Translations under genes and position numbers: made by a program
NCBI GenBank assembly: GCA_014904985.1
Contig: MU129133.1
Span: 29,483 to 93,482, forward strand
Length of the DNA stretch: 64,000 bases
Reading direction: 5' to 3'
Source of the DNA: Hydnum rufescens UP504
Lineage: Eukaryota > Basidiomycota > Agaricomycetes > Cantharellales > Hydnaceae
In this document: positions 48,633 through 58,006 of the stretch, in pieces
Layout of the letters: each line of letters starts with the position of its first letter
How positions within the stretch are numbered: position 1 is the stretch's first letter
The notes under the pieces: model-generated
The model's input: only the letters and a program-made list of their open reading frames with translations
Told to the model about the DNA's origin: nothing
The model's database searches: none

Positions 48633-49351
48633 NNNNNNNNNNNNNNNNNNNNNNNNNNNNNNNNNNNNNNNNNNNNNNNNNNNNNNNNNNNNNNNNNNNN
48701 NNNNNNNNNNNNNNNNNNNNNNNNNNNNNNNNNNNNNNNNNNNNNNNNNNNNNNNNNNNNNNNNNNNNNNNNNNNNNNNNNNNNNNNNNNNNNNNNNNNN
48801 NNNNNNNNNNNNNNNNNNNNNNNNNNNNNNNNNNNNNNNNNNNNNNNNNNNNNNNNNNNNNNNNNNNNNNNNNNNNNNNNNNNNNNNNNNNNNNNNNNNN
48901 NNNNNNNNNNNNNNNNNNNNNNNNNNNNNNNNNNNNNNNNNNNNNNNNNNNNNNNNNNNNNNNNNNNNNNNNNNNNNNNNNNNNNNNNNNNNNNNNNNNN
49001 NNNNNNNNNNNNNNNNNNNNNNNNNNNNNNNNNNNNNNNNNNNNNNNNNNNNNNNNNNNNNNNNNNNNNNNNNNNNNNNNNNNNNNNNNNNNNNNNNNNN
49101 NNNNNNNNNNNNNNNNNNNNNNNNNNNNNNNNNNNNNNNNNNNNNNNNNNNNNNNNNNNNNNNNNNNNNNNNNNNNNNNNNNNNNNNNNNNNNNNNNNNN
49201 NNNNNNNNNNNNNNNNNNNNNNNNNNNNNNNNNNNNNNNNNNNNNNNNNNNNNNNNNNNNNNNNNNNNNNNNNNNNNNNNNNNNNNNNNNNNNNNNNNNN
49301 NNNNNNNNNNNNNNNNNNNNNNNNNNNNNNNNNNNNNNNNNNNNNNNNNNN
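48633..49351. other. Assembly gap (719 N)
   Basis: All bases are N. By symmetry it should hold the right-arm counterpart of the left-arm hairpin units, which are hard to sequence and assemble. Translated frames over it are meaningless. Confidence 0.99.
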
Positions 49352-49479
49352 CACGAAACCCCCATCCAAAGAATCCATGGACAAGGCCCGGGCGAAATAC
49401 AGGCATGCGCACAGCCACCCAGGACCCCAACCCTTGCATATCCCCAACCCCTACAACGACGAATCAAGTATGGCACCAC

Positions 49480-50290
49480 ACACCCACTTCGGTGGTGTAT
49501 TCGGTCCGTTTTTTAAATTATGGGGTGTATTACAATGCCAAAAGAGCAGCACCAGCTGCTCTTTGGCGTTGCTTGTGTTATTTTTTTTTACTAATGTATT
49601 TAATTACTCTAGGTTCTTTCTCCCTCTGCGAAACCCGATCCGGAGAATGCACAGACAATGCACCACGAAATACAGGAGTGCGCAGCCACCCAAGACCCCG
49701 ACTCTCGAGTGCCCACAACCCATATGATGACAAAACGAGTACGGCGCCACACACCCACCAAAGTGGGTGTGTGGCAATATTAGGTATGTGTTTTTTATTA
49801 TGGGTGTACGACGACGCCAAAAGAGCAGCCCCGGCTGCTCTTTTGGCGTTGCTTTTGTTATTTTTTTAAAACTAACATAGGCACTATTCTAGATTTTCTC
49901 ACTCCGCAAAACCCCCCATCCAAAGAATCCACAGGCAAGGCCTGGGCGAAATACGGGCATGCACACAGCCACCCAAGACCCTAACTCTTGACTATTCACA
50001 ACCAATACAATGAGGCGGCCTCAAATACGGAGCCACACACCTGCCGAAGCGGGTGTGTGGCAATATTAGGTGTGTGTTTGTTTTTATTACACTGTGTACC
50101 ATGGTGCCAAAAGAGCAGCACCAGCTGCTCTTTTGGCATTGCTTGTGTTCTTTTTTTTTACTAACCTATTTATTATTATAGGTCCTCTCTCCCTCTGCAC
50201 AACCCCACCTGAAGAATGCCACCCAAGACCCCAACCCCGAGTATCAACGACGAAATACATATGGTGCCACACCCACTTCGGCGGGTGTGG
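49480..50290. repeat. Hairpin units (right arm, inverted)
   Basis: Type A hairpins near 49555, 49835 and 50122 and type B near 49487, 49760, 50047 and 50280, in the orientation opposite to 46920-48330. Spacing is again about 280 bp. Confidence 0.8.
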
Positions 50291-50653
50291 CAACATTCAG
50301 TTACATTTTATATTATGGTGCTCTTTTGTTGAATTTTTTTCCTTACTAATGTAAATGTGTCTATAATAATAATAAATTAATAAATTAATAATTGGTTACC
50401 TAACAGTGGACAGGAGATATGAATTTTGATGTTGAGATGATACATCCACTTACAGCCTCTGGTGGTTTCAAAACCCACCTGCATATTCCCGGGGATGGCG
50501 GGTTTTAGGCATGGGTCCACATTGGTACTCCTGCCCCACGGGGATTTCCCCTGCGGGTCAAAACCCGCAGGTTTTGAAACCCATGCAATAGCCTATTATC
50601 TGCCCCAGAAGTGGTACCTAATTGGGTAGGCTTAGATGACTGACCAAGGTGGG

Positions 50654-51870
50654 TATACAGTGGAGGTCATGCTGCACAACCTCACAAACACTCATTGTAA
50701 TCTGTACACATCGGGCATAAGAGACAAGACAATTAATCGCAAGAAACAACAAAATATACTAAATATACTCACCAAGGGACAAACTCAGGATGCAGCTGGA
50801 ATGTCGAGAACATGCACAACACAGGCAGGCTGGATGTACACCTTCATGGTTCAACAGTATGCAGCAAATAGGACAACAGCACACAATCAAAGGCAAGCTT
50901 GTGATGCACACTTTGTCCAAAACTGGCAAGGGTGCAGCAATTTGCTCAAAATGGAGGCTAAATTCAGAAGAGAAAATAAATCAATCAATACAGGGAAAAA
51001 ATACTAAATGAACCCACAGAGGGATACAGTCCAGGATGCGGCAGGAACATCAAGAACACACGCAGCACAGGCAAGCTGAATGCATGCCTTCACAGTTCAA
51101 AAAAAGGGACATGGAACGGCACAGTGGATCAGGAGACAGTGCAGTTGCAAGTTGTTTGTCCTTGAAGTCAGTTCAAGCCATGAGGTATCCCCCTTCCGAC
51201 ATTTGCTTCCACTTTCCCCTTCCATACCTAGATGGTACATGCAGCGTAGAGTAGGGCATGACACCTGGATGATTTATGCCCTTCAAAATATGACTTCTAC
51301 TAATATTTGCCCATTTAGATCATTTATATTTGCCAACTTCTTGCACGAATTCGTGGTGTCTTAGTTTACCTTTGACAATTGCGTCTTCCGACACTTTGGT
51401 GATGATGGATGCCGACATGGAAATGAAAAGGCAGTATGCCCTCATTGACTCAATTCCTGGCATTAGTCTCCGTGCTGTCTCTTGTGGAACCTACGATGCC
51501 TTATGGTGCCACTGTGTCTGGCATTTGATAGCATTTTGTCGTGTCATTAAGATGCCTGTTAGGGCAGTTTGGCAGCACCGAATGGTTAGTTCTATGTCTG
51601 GCTTTGCTCATTCCAGCTCATTCAGTGACATTCATTAAGTCTTCTATCTATGTAGTGGAGTTGGCAGAGAAAAACTCAAAGACTGGGTGATACTGGCTTT
51701 CCAACATCGTTGCTGAAGATTTGGGTGGTTTGCGGCCGTCCTTTATGCATATATTTCACTGCTCCCTTTCATGTGATGCTGACCTCCAAAGAAATGGTAT
51801 GAGATGAGCCTCTCTCGTTTTGGAAAAGTAGCTCACTCCTGCCACAACCATAGGTCTCGTCAAATGCCCT
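50654..51870. other. No firm gene; two weak plus-strand frames
   Basis: A frame from ATG 50636 in the palindrome terminus (MTDQGGYTVEVMLHNLTN) to 51007 contains a duplicated sub-block: aggatgcagctggaatgtcgagaac at 50788 resembles aggatgcggcaggaacatcaag at 51033. A second frame, 51330-51638, includes MKRQYALIDSIPGISLRAVS. Neither has a recognisable family. Confidence 0.3.
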
Positions 51871-52266
51871 ATGATATGGTGCAAACCTTCTGACAGCACG
51901 AATTCCATGACTGATAAGGATCATCCCTTATTTGTGGAAGCCCTCGCAAGAATAAAACCACAGGTTGGCCTACCCCTCGATTTCATGAATCAGAATGAGT
52001 TTGTGAAGGGTGTGCCCTCCTCATGGTACTGTGTTCATGACCTTCAAAGGCCTGATCCGTTCTGGGCCTCCATTGCTGGGGCCAAGCAAAAGTCCACTGA
52101 CACCAGCGGTGGTACACCGTCATTCAAAAAGTGGAAGCCAAATCTGCCTCAGGTAGGTGCAGATGGTGATACGACTATGGGGCTAGGCAACTCCAGTGGT
52201 AGTGCTGGCTTGCCCAGTGCTGATGTCGGAAAGTCTATGAAGCATCGAGCCAGGTCAACTGCCTGA
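51871..52266 (+). CDS. Hypothetical ORF, 131 aa
   Basis: Reads MIWCKPSDSTNSMTDKDHPL, then FMNQNEFVKGVPSSWYCVHD, a Lys/Pro-rich segment (SFKKWKPNLPQVGAD), Gly/Ser-rich tail and stop TGA 52264-52266. Composition looks protein-like and the frame begins just after an AG-type acceptor region, but I recognise no family. It may be the 3' part of a gene whose earlier exons lie in 51330-51870. Confidence 0.35.
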   Translation: MIWCKPSDSTNSMTDKDHPLFVEALARIKPQVGLPLDFMNQNEFVKGVPSSWYCVHDLQRPDPFWASIAGAKQKSTDTSGGTPSFKKWKPNLPQVGADGDTTMGLGNSSGSAGLPSADVGKSMKHRARSTA

Positions 52267-52390
52267 TGCTATCGACTCAGTTGAGGTCCTAGGCCAACCT
52301 GTGCTTGGCAGGGATTCATTTTGGGTGGGCCCTTATTCACCAATGTGGAGTAATCAGTCTGCTCATCCATAAGAGCGAGAATGATGTAGT

Positions 52391-52780
52391 CTATGAATAC
52401 ATCCTCAATCTTGCTTTCAACTCTGCTACCTCCTCTTGAAGGTCCTTGTTCTGCCTTTCCAACATGTCGACTAGTCCCATCGCAGATGCCCACTTTTCCT
52501 CGAGTATTGCCAGTTCCCAGTCAGCCCTCCACCTCAGGAAGTTGCCATCGTACTGGATGGACTGACCCCTATGTCGATCATGCAATATGGGACCCTCTGC
52601 ACTTCCCTCCTCCTCCATGTCATCGTCCCCCACACCTACTTCCTTGCCTTCATCTTCCTTGCCCCTGTCCTCATCACCATTATCCTCATCACCATTGTCC
52701 TCATCACCATCCTCCCCACCCCCATCTTCCTTTCCACTATTAGTGATCTTTTTGGAATCGCTCATTTCGTGATTGTTCAT
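52391..52780 (-). CDS. Acidic coiled-coil ORF, 129 aa
   Basis: Starts MNNHEMSDSKKITNSGKEDG, followed by about 35 residues almost entirely of Asp, Glu, Gly, Asn and Lys (repeated DEDNG units). It ends with a heptad-like helix, WASAMGLVDMLERQNKDLQE then EVAELKARLRMYS. The acidic tract followed by a coiled coil is plausible for a nuclear or scaffold protein, but similar ORFs are common in Agaricomycete repeats. The acidic tract comes from a cct/cat-type minisatellite on the plus strand (52660-52735), which could also inflate an accidental frame. Confidence 0.4.
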   Translation of the reverse strand: MNNHEMSDSKKITNSGKEDGGGEDGDEDNGDEDNGDEDRGKEDEGKEVGVGDDDMEEEGSAEGPILHDRHRGQSIQYDGNFLRWRADWELAILEEKWASAMGLVDMLERQNKDLQEEVAELKARLRMYS

Positions 52781-54565
52781 GTCGCTGTTTGGACCATTGT
52801 ATCCAATACATAAAGCAGTGTGTGCTTGGGGAATCCCTTTTAGCTTTCCTCTGGTAGTACTTTAATTAACCCATGTAGTTAAATAGTATAATAATTTGAG
52901 TAAAGACCTTCATGATAGTGCATATCGTGCTCTTCTTTGGGAATTCTTGGCCTCTCTTTTGAGATCCGGGGAGTCATATTTACGGGGCCAACCACGCCCA
53001 TGTTTAGTTGATGTGGGGTCAGAGCTCATATAGTTTGTCGCCAAAAATGCTGCCATGGTACTTTAATTTGGTGATCACCGGACTTGCCGCATGAGACCTT
53101 ACAAGAATGACTTTGACCATTGCCACTGATCCATGTCACTTTGTAAAATTGATAAGGAACTCCCATGTCTGATAAACTAAAAGAACTTGTCGAAGTGCCG
53201 AAGACACAGTACAAGGACACACCTCCAGTATTGTTTCATTGTTCTTTTCATCATCACAGGTCTCAATTATGTAATCGGTAGTGGCGACAAGCACCAATCC
53301 CTGACTCATGCAGTTGGGACAGTGGGGTGATATATGGGATTGTCTAAATTATTTCAAGCATTGCCCCCAGTTTGGCCATTTTTCTGCTTTTCATACATTT
53401 AAAGAGGATAGAAGTCAAGGTGTAAATGATGAATGGTGTATGTATTTCCTGAAATTGTGTACAATTATGACATGTATAACAATGAGCCCAGTAGTCAGTT
53501 TCTCTAGAGCAGCTTGTGAAACTGTTGTACTGCGAACTGGCACGCGTCGCAAAAACTTATAAAAGGCAGTAGGGTCCTTGGCCCATGTTACGGATGTCCT
53601 CATCCATAAATTTCTTCACAGGTTTGTCTTTTGGAAGATCACGACGAGTGTGTGTAAGATACATGCGCGATTGATTGTGACTCACACATTGTCTACAAAG
53701 AGTTGCAAAATTAATGGATTGATACTAGTGGCCAGTAGAGGAAGAGTACTTACTCACAAGAAAGGTCTTCTGTGTCAGGGACAGAGGACAGGCAATCTTG
53801 CGTTGTCGACAGAAAAAGCAGGCTAGAGTTGGTCGACCAGTGTGATTTATTGAAGGCATTACATGCCTTGTTTTTGATGCTGGGGTCGACCTAGCTTCAG
53901 AGGAAGAACTTGATGGGTGCGACTTGGTTGAGTGGGGTAGTTTTCAGGTCCCAGGGTTTGTAGAGGGACATGGTCGGGTAGAACGGGCAAGGCCACTGTC
54001 AGGTTTGGAGGACATCGTGATCTGTTGCACCATCTGGGAGGGGCATTGGGAGGGTGGCTGGCGAGAGAAGACTGGCCTGAAATATTGACAGAGGACATGG
54101 TAGGCGTGTCAGTGCTTTCTGGAGATGGCTGGAGTAGGCAAAGGGAACATTGTGGAAAAAAGATGATCTGTGGGCAAGGGAGAAGTGGAAGAATCAGATG
54201 TGGTGGAACATGCTGCTGAGAGCTGGGGTAGGCAGTGAGCATAGATACGGGATGGGTCAATCATTTGATCATATGAATGACGTCGGGACGTGGGGATTTG
54301 ACAAGATGGGGTGATCATTGGTGGTAGTGGTTTATGGCAAGATTGTGGCACTGCTGTTGCGTGAAAGGCTGCTGCAGCACCGAGGGGATCATGTGCGTGA
54401 GTGGGCATTGTGAAGGGGTGAAAAAACACGAGACGCAGGCAGCATGGAGATGGGTAATGGAGGTGCTGTTGCAGGTGGAAATTATTGCGGGGCCTCTCGT
54501 CTGCATGACAATTGTCGAGGGGAGGATGAGAGTCAAAAGTCACAGTTCCACCAGAGCCAAAAGAC
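52781..54565. other. Mixed region without firm genes
   Basis: 53262-53312 resembles 5617-5665 (aattatgtaatcggtagtgg and following). A minus-strand frame at 53415-53603 (WAKDPTAFYKFLRRVPVRST) and overlapping Pro/Ser-rich minus frames at 53859-54543 are open but unconvincing. The last bases, 54558-54565 (caaaagac), are the left TSD of MITE copy 3. Confidence 0.3.
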
Positions 54566-55239
54566 TATGGTTGCCACAGTCAGGTTTTGGTCAGGTTTTG
54601 CCCAATTTGGGCAAAACCTAAACCTGACCAGGTTCCAAAATCACCCATGAGGGCAAAACCTGAACCTGACCTGAGGTTCGGTTCCATTCAGGTCAGGTTC
54701 AGGTTTAAACCTGGTTTAAACCTGAAACCTGAGGTATGAGGGAAGCCAACATTTTCAGGGGGTACTACAGAATATCTACACCCTCTGCTCAAGTCTCTGC
54801 CTCTGCCACTCCCTTTACATCCTGCTTTAGATCCACATCTCCTTCCTAGCCCCCTTTCATTTCAATTTATTGCTCACACATCTTCTGGAGATGGTGTTTA
54901 GTCACTACATTCTGTCATGTGACTTGTGGCCTGCACTAATTACCTCATTTGATGGCCAAGTCATGTGACTTCTGACTCCAGAACTATAGTCACATGTGTA
55001 AATTGCCAGATTTGGTGCCAGAATAATGGTCAATTTACATGGAATGGAACATACACCTACCTTTCAGGTTCAGGTTTAAACCTGGTTTGAGACTGGTTTT
55101 TGGATTCAGGGCAAGGGCAAAACCTGAACCTGACCTGAAGAAAACCAAATGAAACCTGACCCCAATGGAACCTGACCTGGGTCAGGTTCAGGTTTAAACT
55201 CAGGTTCCACAGGTTTAAACCTGAACCACAGCATCCATA
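54566..55239 (+). mobile_element. 674-bp MITE family, copy 3
   Basis: Perfect 8-bp TSD, caaaagac, at 54558-54565 and 55240-55247. Starts TATGGTTGCCACAGTCAGG and ends CCACAGCATCCATA. Exactly 674 bp, as copy 2. An 8-bp TSD and short TIRs (TATGG-TGC) fit a hAT-type MITE. Confidence 0.92.
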
Positions 55240-55787
55240 CAAAAGACTGACTTGAAGGATCGAACATTAACTGACTGGGACCATTGAATGACTGGGGGTT
55301 GAGGTCAAAAACCCGACGGCTGATGATAGCTGCTATTTGGGATAGCTGTTATCCGTGTAAGTGGCATTTTTAATCTCAGTAATAAGCGTGCAAGGACGTA
55401 CCAGGAGCCCTAAACCTCCTTCATCAATGGGGAGAAACAGCCAAAGCGCAAAGATAAAGTGAGTTGAATGTGAAGTGAGAGCAGGAGATCCATGTGAGAT
55501 GTACATACTTCGATGAGAGAGGGCGGGAGATTCCGCGGATCCAAATATCTCAAGTCGTATGTCATGTCCCCTGTGGCTGCCTCTTCATCCCACAGTGCAC
55601 CTGTTTCCATTGGTCGCATGGCAAGGGGTGTTTTTGCTGGCAATCCAACATTTCTGGCCGGTGCGTCCTCACTTGCTGCCACCTCCAGTGCAGTGGCGGG
55701 TGAGGGCCCCACCAAGCTCAAGCCCGTAACGTGGATCAACTCCCTAGGGAATTTGGGAGATGCACCAGAGTTCTCTAATGCGCACAT

Positions 55788-56634
55788 TGTCAGGATCAAA
55801 TTGACATTTGCTTCCACCTAAGGACTTACCCATCAGAGTATCATTCTTCATCAACTCTATCATATGGCACCTACTTCCTCAAATGCTCTTGTCTCCTCTC
55901 TCCCTCCATTCACTATGGGGGTTATTGTCATCCTTGCCATTATTGGCATTTCTCTTATTATTATTGCCCTTGTTCTATCAGGCCTCAGCCAGTGGGCTAT
56001 GGGCTGGGTAGTCAACCAGTGGCAGCATTGGCGCCCTTGTCAGCACCTGTTGTTCCCTCGCTCCCCACATGAGTCCATGGAGTTGCCAATCCAGACTCCC
56101 CCTCCTCCTCCTCTACCCCCAGTCCCTGAATCCACATCACCTGTCCCAATCCATACTCCATCCACATCATTACGGTCATTTGACACTTTGGACACCTTTG
56201 GAGTACCCAGGCATACACTGCCTTGGAAGTACATACACTAAGGGGGATACATATGGAAGTTGGGGCATAGCCATGTGGAGGTGCCCACAGGATTTGTAAC
56301 ACAGCTGCATCAGCTTAGTGAGGCTTAGTGATGGTGGCTGTGGAGGCTGACTGATGGGCTGCGGAGCCGGCATTCTAGGAGGATCCAGAAGGTTATGGAA
56401 GATGGTGGAAGGCTCTGGAAGGTTGGAGGCTGTGTGCAGGAAATAGTATTTATAGCCCTTCACAGTTGGGGGATCACCAGTTTTGATCTCTCAGGATTCC
56501 CGCTGCAATAGGTGCGAGACTTGTGTGTCCCTTGTTGTGTGGTGTATACTCAGGATTCCCACTGCAATAGCGTGTGGTTAATTAATCTCTTTCCTCTTTC
56601 TGTTTGTGGCTTCGATGGCAGTGTCGCCCTGACA
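55788..56634 (+). mobile_element. Solo LTR (847-bp family), intact copy
   Basis: TGTCAGGATC start and CCCTGACA end with a perfect 5-bp TSD, cacat, at 55783-55787 and 56635-56639. Closely similar to 37543-39071 without its MITE. It contains the 125-aa ORF at 55864-56241. Confidence 0.92.
55864..56241 (+). CDS. 125-aa ORF inside the solo LTR: one membrane helix plus Pro-rich tail
   Basis: MAPTSSNALVSSLPPFTMGV leads into a strongly hydrophobic helix (IVILAIIGISLIIIALVLS), then WVVNQWQHWRPCQHL, a PPPPPLPPVPES tract and a stop after HTLPWKYIH. The same frame starts in the other LTR copy (37619) but is cut by its MITE at 37831; the 3' part of that copy keeps the matching codons at 38516-38678. Coding within an LTR is unusual; it may be captured host exon sequence or chance conservation in a young family. 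Confidence 0.4.
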   Translation: MAPTSSNALVSSLPPFTMGVIVILAIIGISLIIIALVLSGLSQWAMGWVVNQWQHWRPCQHLLFPRSPHESMELPIQTPPPPPLPPVPESTSPVPIHTPSTSLRSFDTLDTFGVPRHTLPWKYIH

Positions 56635-58006
56635 CACATGGATACTCTGGATTATGTGGCATGGTCTGACCATTCAAAGAACAGTGAGTTTGGGTAGAAC
56701 ATGTTATGCTCAATGACAAAATTTTCTGACTTACAAACAGATTTTGGCTCTGTGCAGGGCATTCCACATGACGATGGGCACGATCATGATTCTTTACATT
56801 CCGCCATCACATGGGTGGAGTGGGCAGTCATGTTCACAAATAGCTGCCGACCCTTCCAGCTCTCATTACAGTGCCCACTCGACTTCACCCCTGAACTTTA
56901 TGGCAGGGAACAGGCTTTTTATTCTTGCCATTACATATCTACCCACAAGGATGCGTGTATGGCCCCCATCTTCGATTTTACACAGTCACCGATGTTGTAT
57001 TCAACCCAGATGCTGTATCTTGCTTACATCTCACGTCAACCTTCTGACCCCTCCCCCCCCAGCTGAAGCAGATATTGTACAGGTTCCCAATGTCAGTGTC
57101 AAGCTAGTTAACCAGTATCGGCGACACTTAGAGATCTTTGTCTCCGCTCAATATGATCGCTTTAGAAAGTGGTGTTCAGCTGGTCAAGCTGTAGGACTCC
57201 AGGGCGCTCTGAGTAATGTGATCCTTCCCATTCGACTGGAAATCATCTGCAATGCCTCTTTTTTGACCTTGATTCGCTATCATACACTTACAAGGATTTC
57301 AATGCGTTGCATGGGCTCATTATGGATTACATTCAGGTTGCATACAAATACGGCGCCTTTGCACATATGATGATGCACTGGTGTATCGATCGCCTGGTCT
57401 CTGAAAATTCAGAGGCCCGTGCTTATTTTGGTGTGGACGACAATCTAATGGGTGCCATGTATGTCCATTCAATGGAAGGTCCTTGGCTCCAAGACCTCCT
57501 CCATCATGGAGTCCCTGTGTGGGGTATCTGGCTCGGACAGCATGGCATAGATGTTAAGCTTATGCATGGCCTTCGTTGCAATTCTCCTGATGGCAATCAG
57601 TCCAGTGGCATCCCAGATGAAGCCAAAAGGAAGATGGTTGCTCACAATGTTGATGTCCGGCTCCTTGTGGAGCACAACTGTCCTGATCCTTGGATCATCA
57701 CCCCTCATCATTATCCTGGAGTCCTTCCTGATGAACCCATGGAAGATATAGTCCTGCACTACATTATCGGGAACGATTCTCCGATTCTTGGGACTGGTTC
57801 TCTAACTCCTAATCCATCTATGATGTATCGCCTGAAGAGTACCTTTGGCTATGGTCCTTTTACTCTGGTTCGTGCTTCCGGGGATCATCCTGTGATGGGG
57901 ACGGAGATATTCTCGGAAAGCTCATGGGATTTGGATCCTGAGGATGAAAGTTCAGGTTCTGATTCACCCGTACATGTTCAGCCTATACGAGGCAAGACAG
58001 ACCACC

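Larger units (their letters stand above)
46276..50595. mobile_element. Inner giant palindrome with hairpin array, 8-bp TSD
   Basis: Flanked by a perfect 8-bp TSD, ttatctgc, at 46268-46275 and 50596-50603. Ends are TAGGCTATTGCACGGG and its inverted counterpart (ccatgcaatagccta). It is itself palindromic around 48480 (gtgcccaagtaggggcagta on the left, its complement on the right), so each arm is about 2.1-2.2 kb. Both arms contain a tandem array of ~280-bp units with two hairpins each. A 719-base N gap lies in the right arm. No ORF with recognisable content. The 8-bp TSD would fit a hAT-mobilised non-autonomous element. Confidence 0.8.
42984..50653. mobile_element. Outer giant palindromic (foldback) element, interrupted by a nested element
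   Basis: The left arm (42984 to about 44651) is the reverse complement of 44655-46275 continued at 50604-50653. The centre is 44652-44654, inside aaagggcacagccactgtgc. Without the nested insertion (46276-50595 plus one TSD) it is about 3.34 kb with arms of about 1.67 kb. Ends read ccaccttggtcagtcatc and its complement. Arms differ at scattered bases (for example ccgg versus ccag at the former site of insertion), so this is not simply one strand assembled twice. No credible ORF. Known analogues are foldback elements; I found no convincing TSD. Confidence 0.8.
55513..58006 (+). pseudogene. GVPVW-type ORF of unknown function, split by a solo LTR and frameshifted
   Basis: The left part reads AGNPTFLAGASSLAATSSAV and PVTWINSLGNLGDAPEFSNA up to the solo LTR at 55788; beyond it (56635 on) the sense continues with MDTLDYVAWSDHSKNSEFG. 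Further pieces: HSAITWVEWAVMFTNSCRPF, LDFTPELYGREQAFYSCHY, YRRHLEIFVSAQYDRFRKW, CLFFDLDSLSYTYKDFNALH, DYIQVAYKYGAFAHMMMHW, LLHHGVPVWGIWLGQHG and PEDESSGSDS. The frame changes at a 9-C run near 57052 and again near 57250-57260. The palindromic element starts at about 58007. It resembles the minus-strand ORF at 39388-42987 in its GVPVW box. Function unknown. Confidence 0.45.

Noticed and set aside
48521..49516. Open frames of about 300 codons across 48.5-49.5 kb on both strands
   Set aside because: They are open only because the 719 N bases contain no stops; the flanking codons are palindrome arms.
46276..50595. The repeated hairpin units as a CRISPR array
   Set aside because: Units are ~280 bp with diverged spacers that are themselves repeats, in a eukaryotic genome and inside a TIR element with TSD; no cas genes.
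42984..50653. Outer palindrome as an inverted assembly artefact
   Set aside because: The arms differ at scattered bases and one arm alone holds an element with a perfect TSD, so both arms exist as distinct DNA, although long-read confirmation would settle it.
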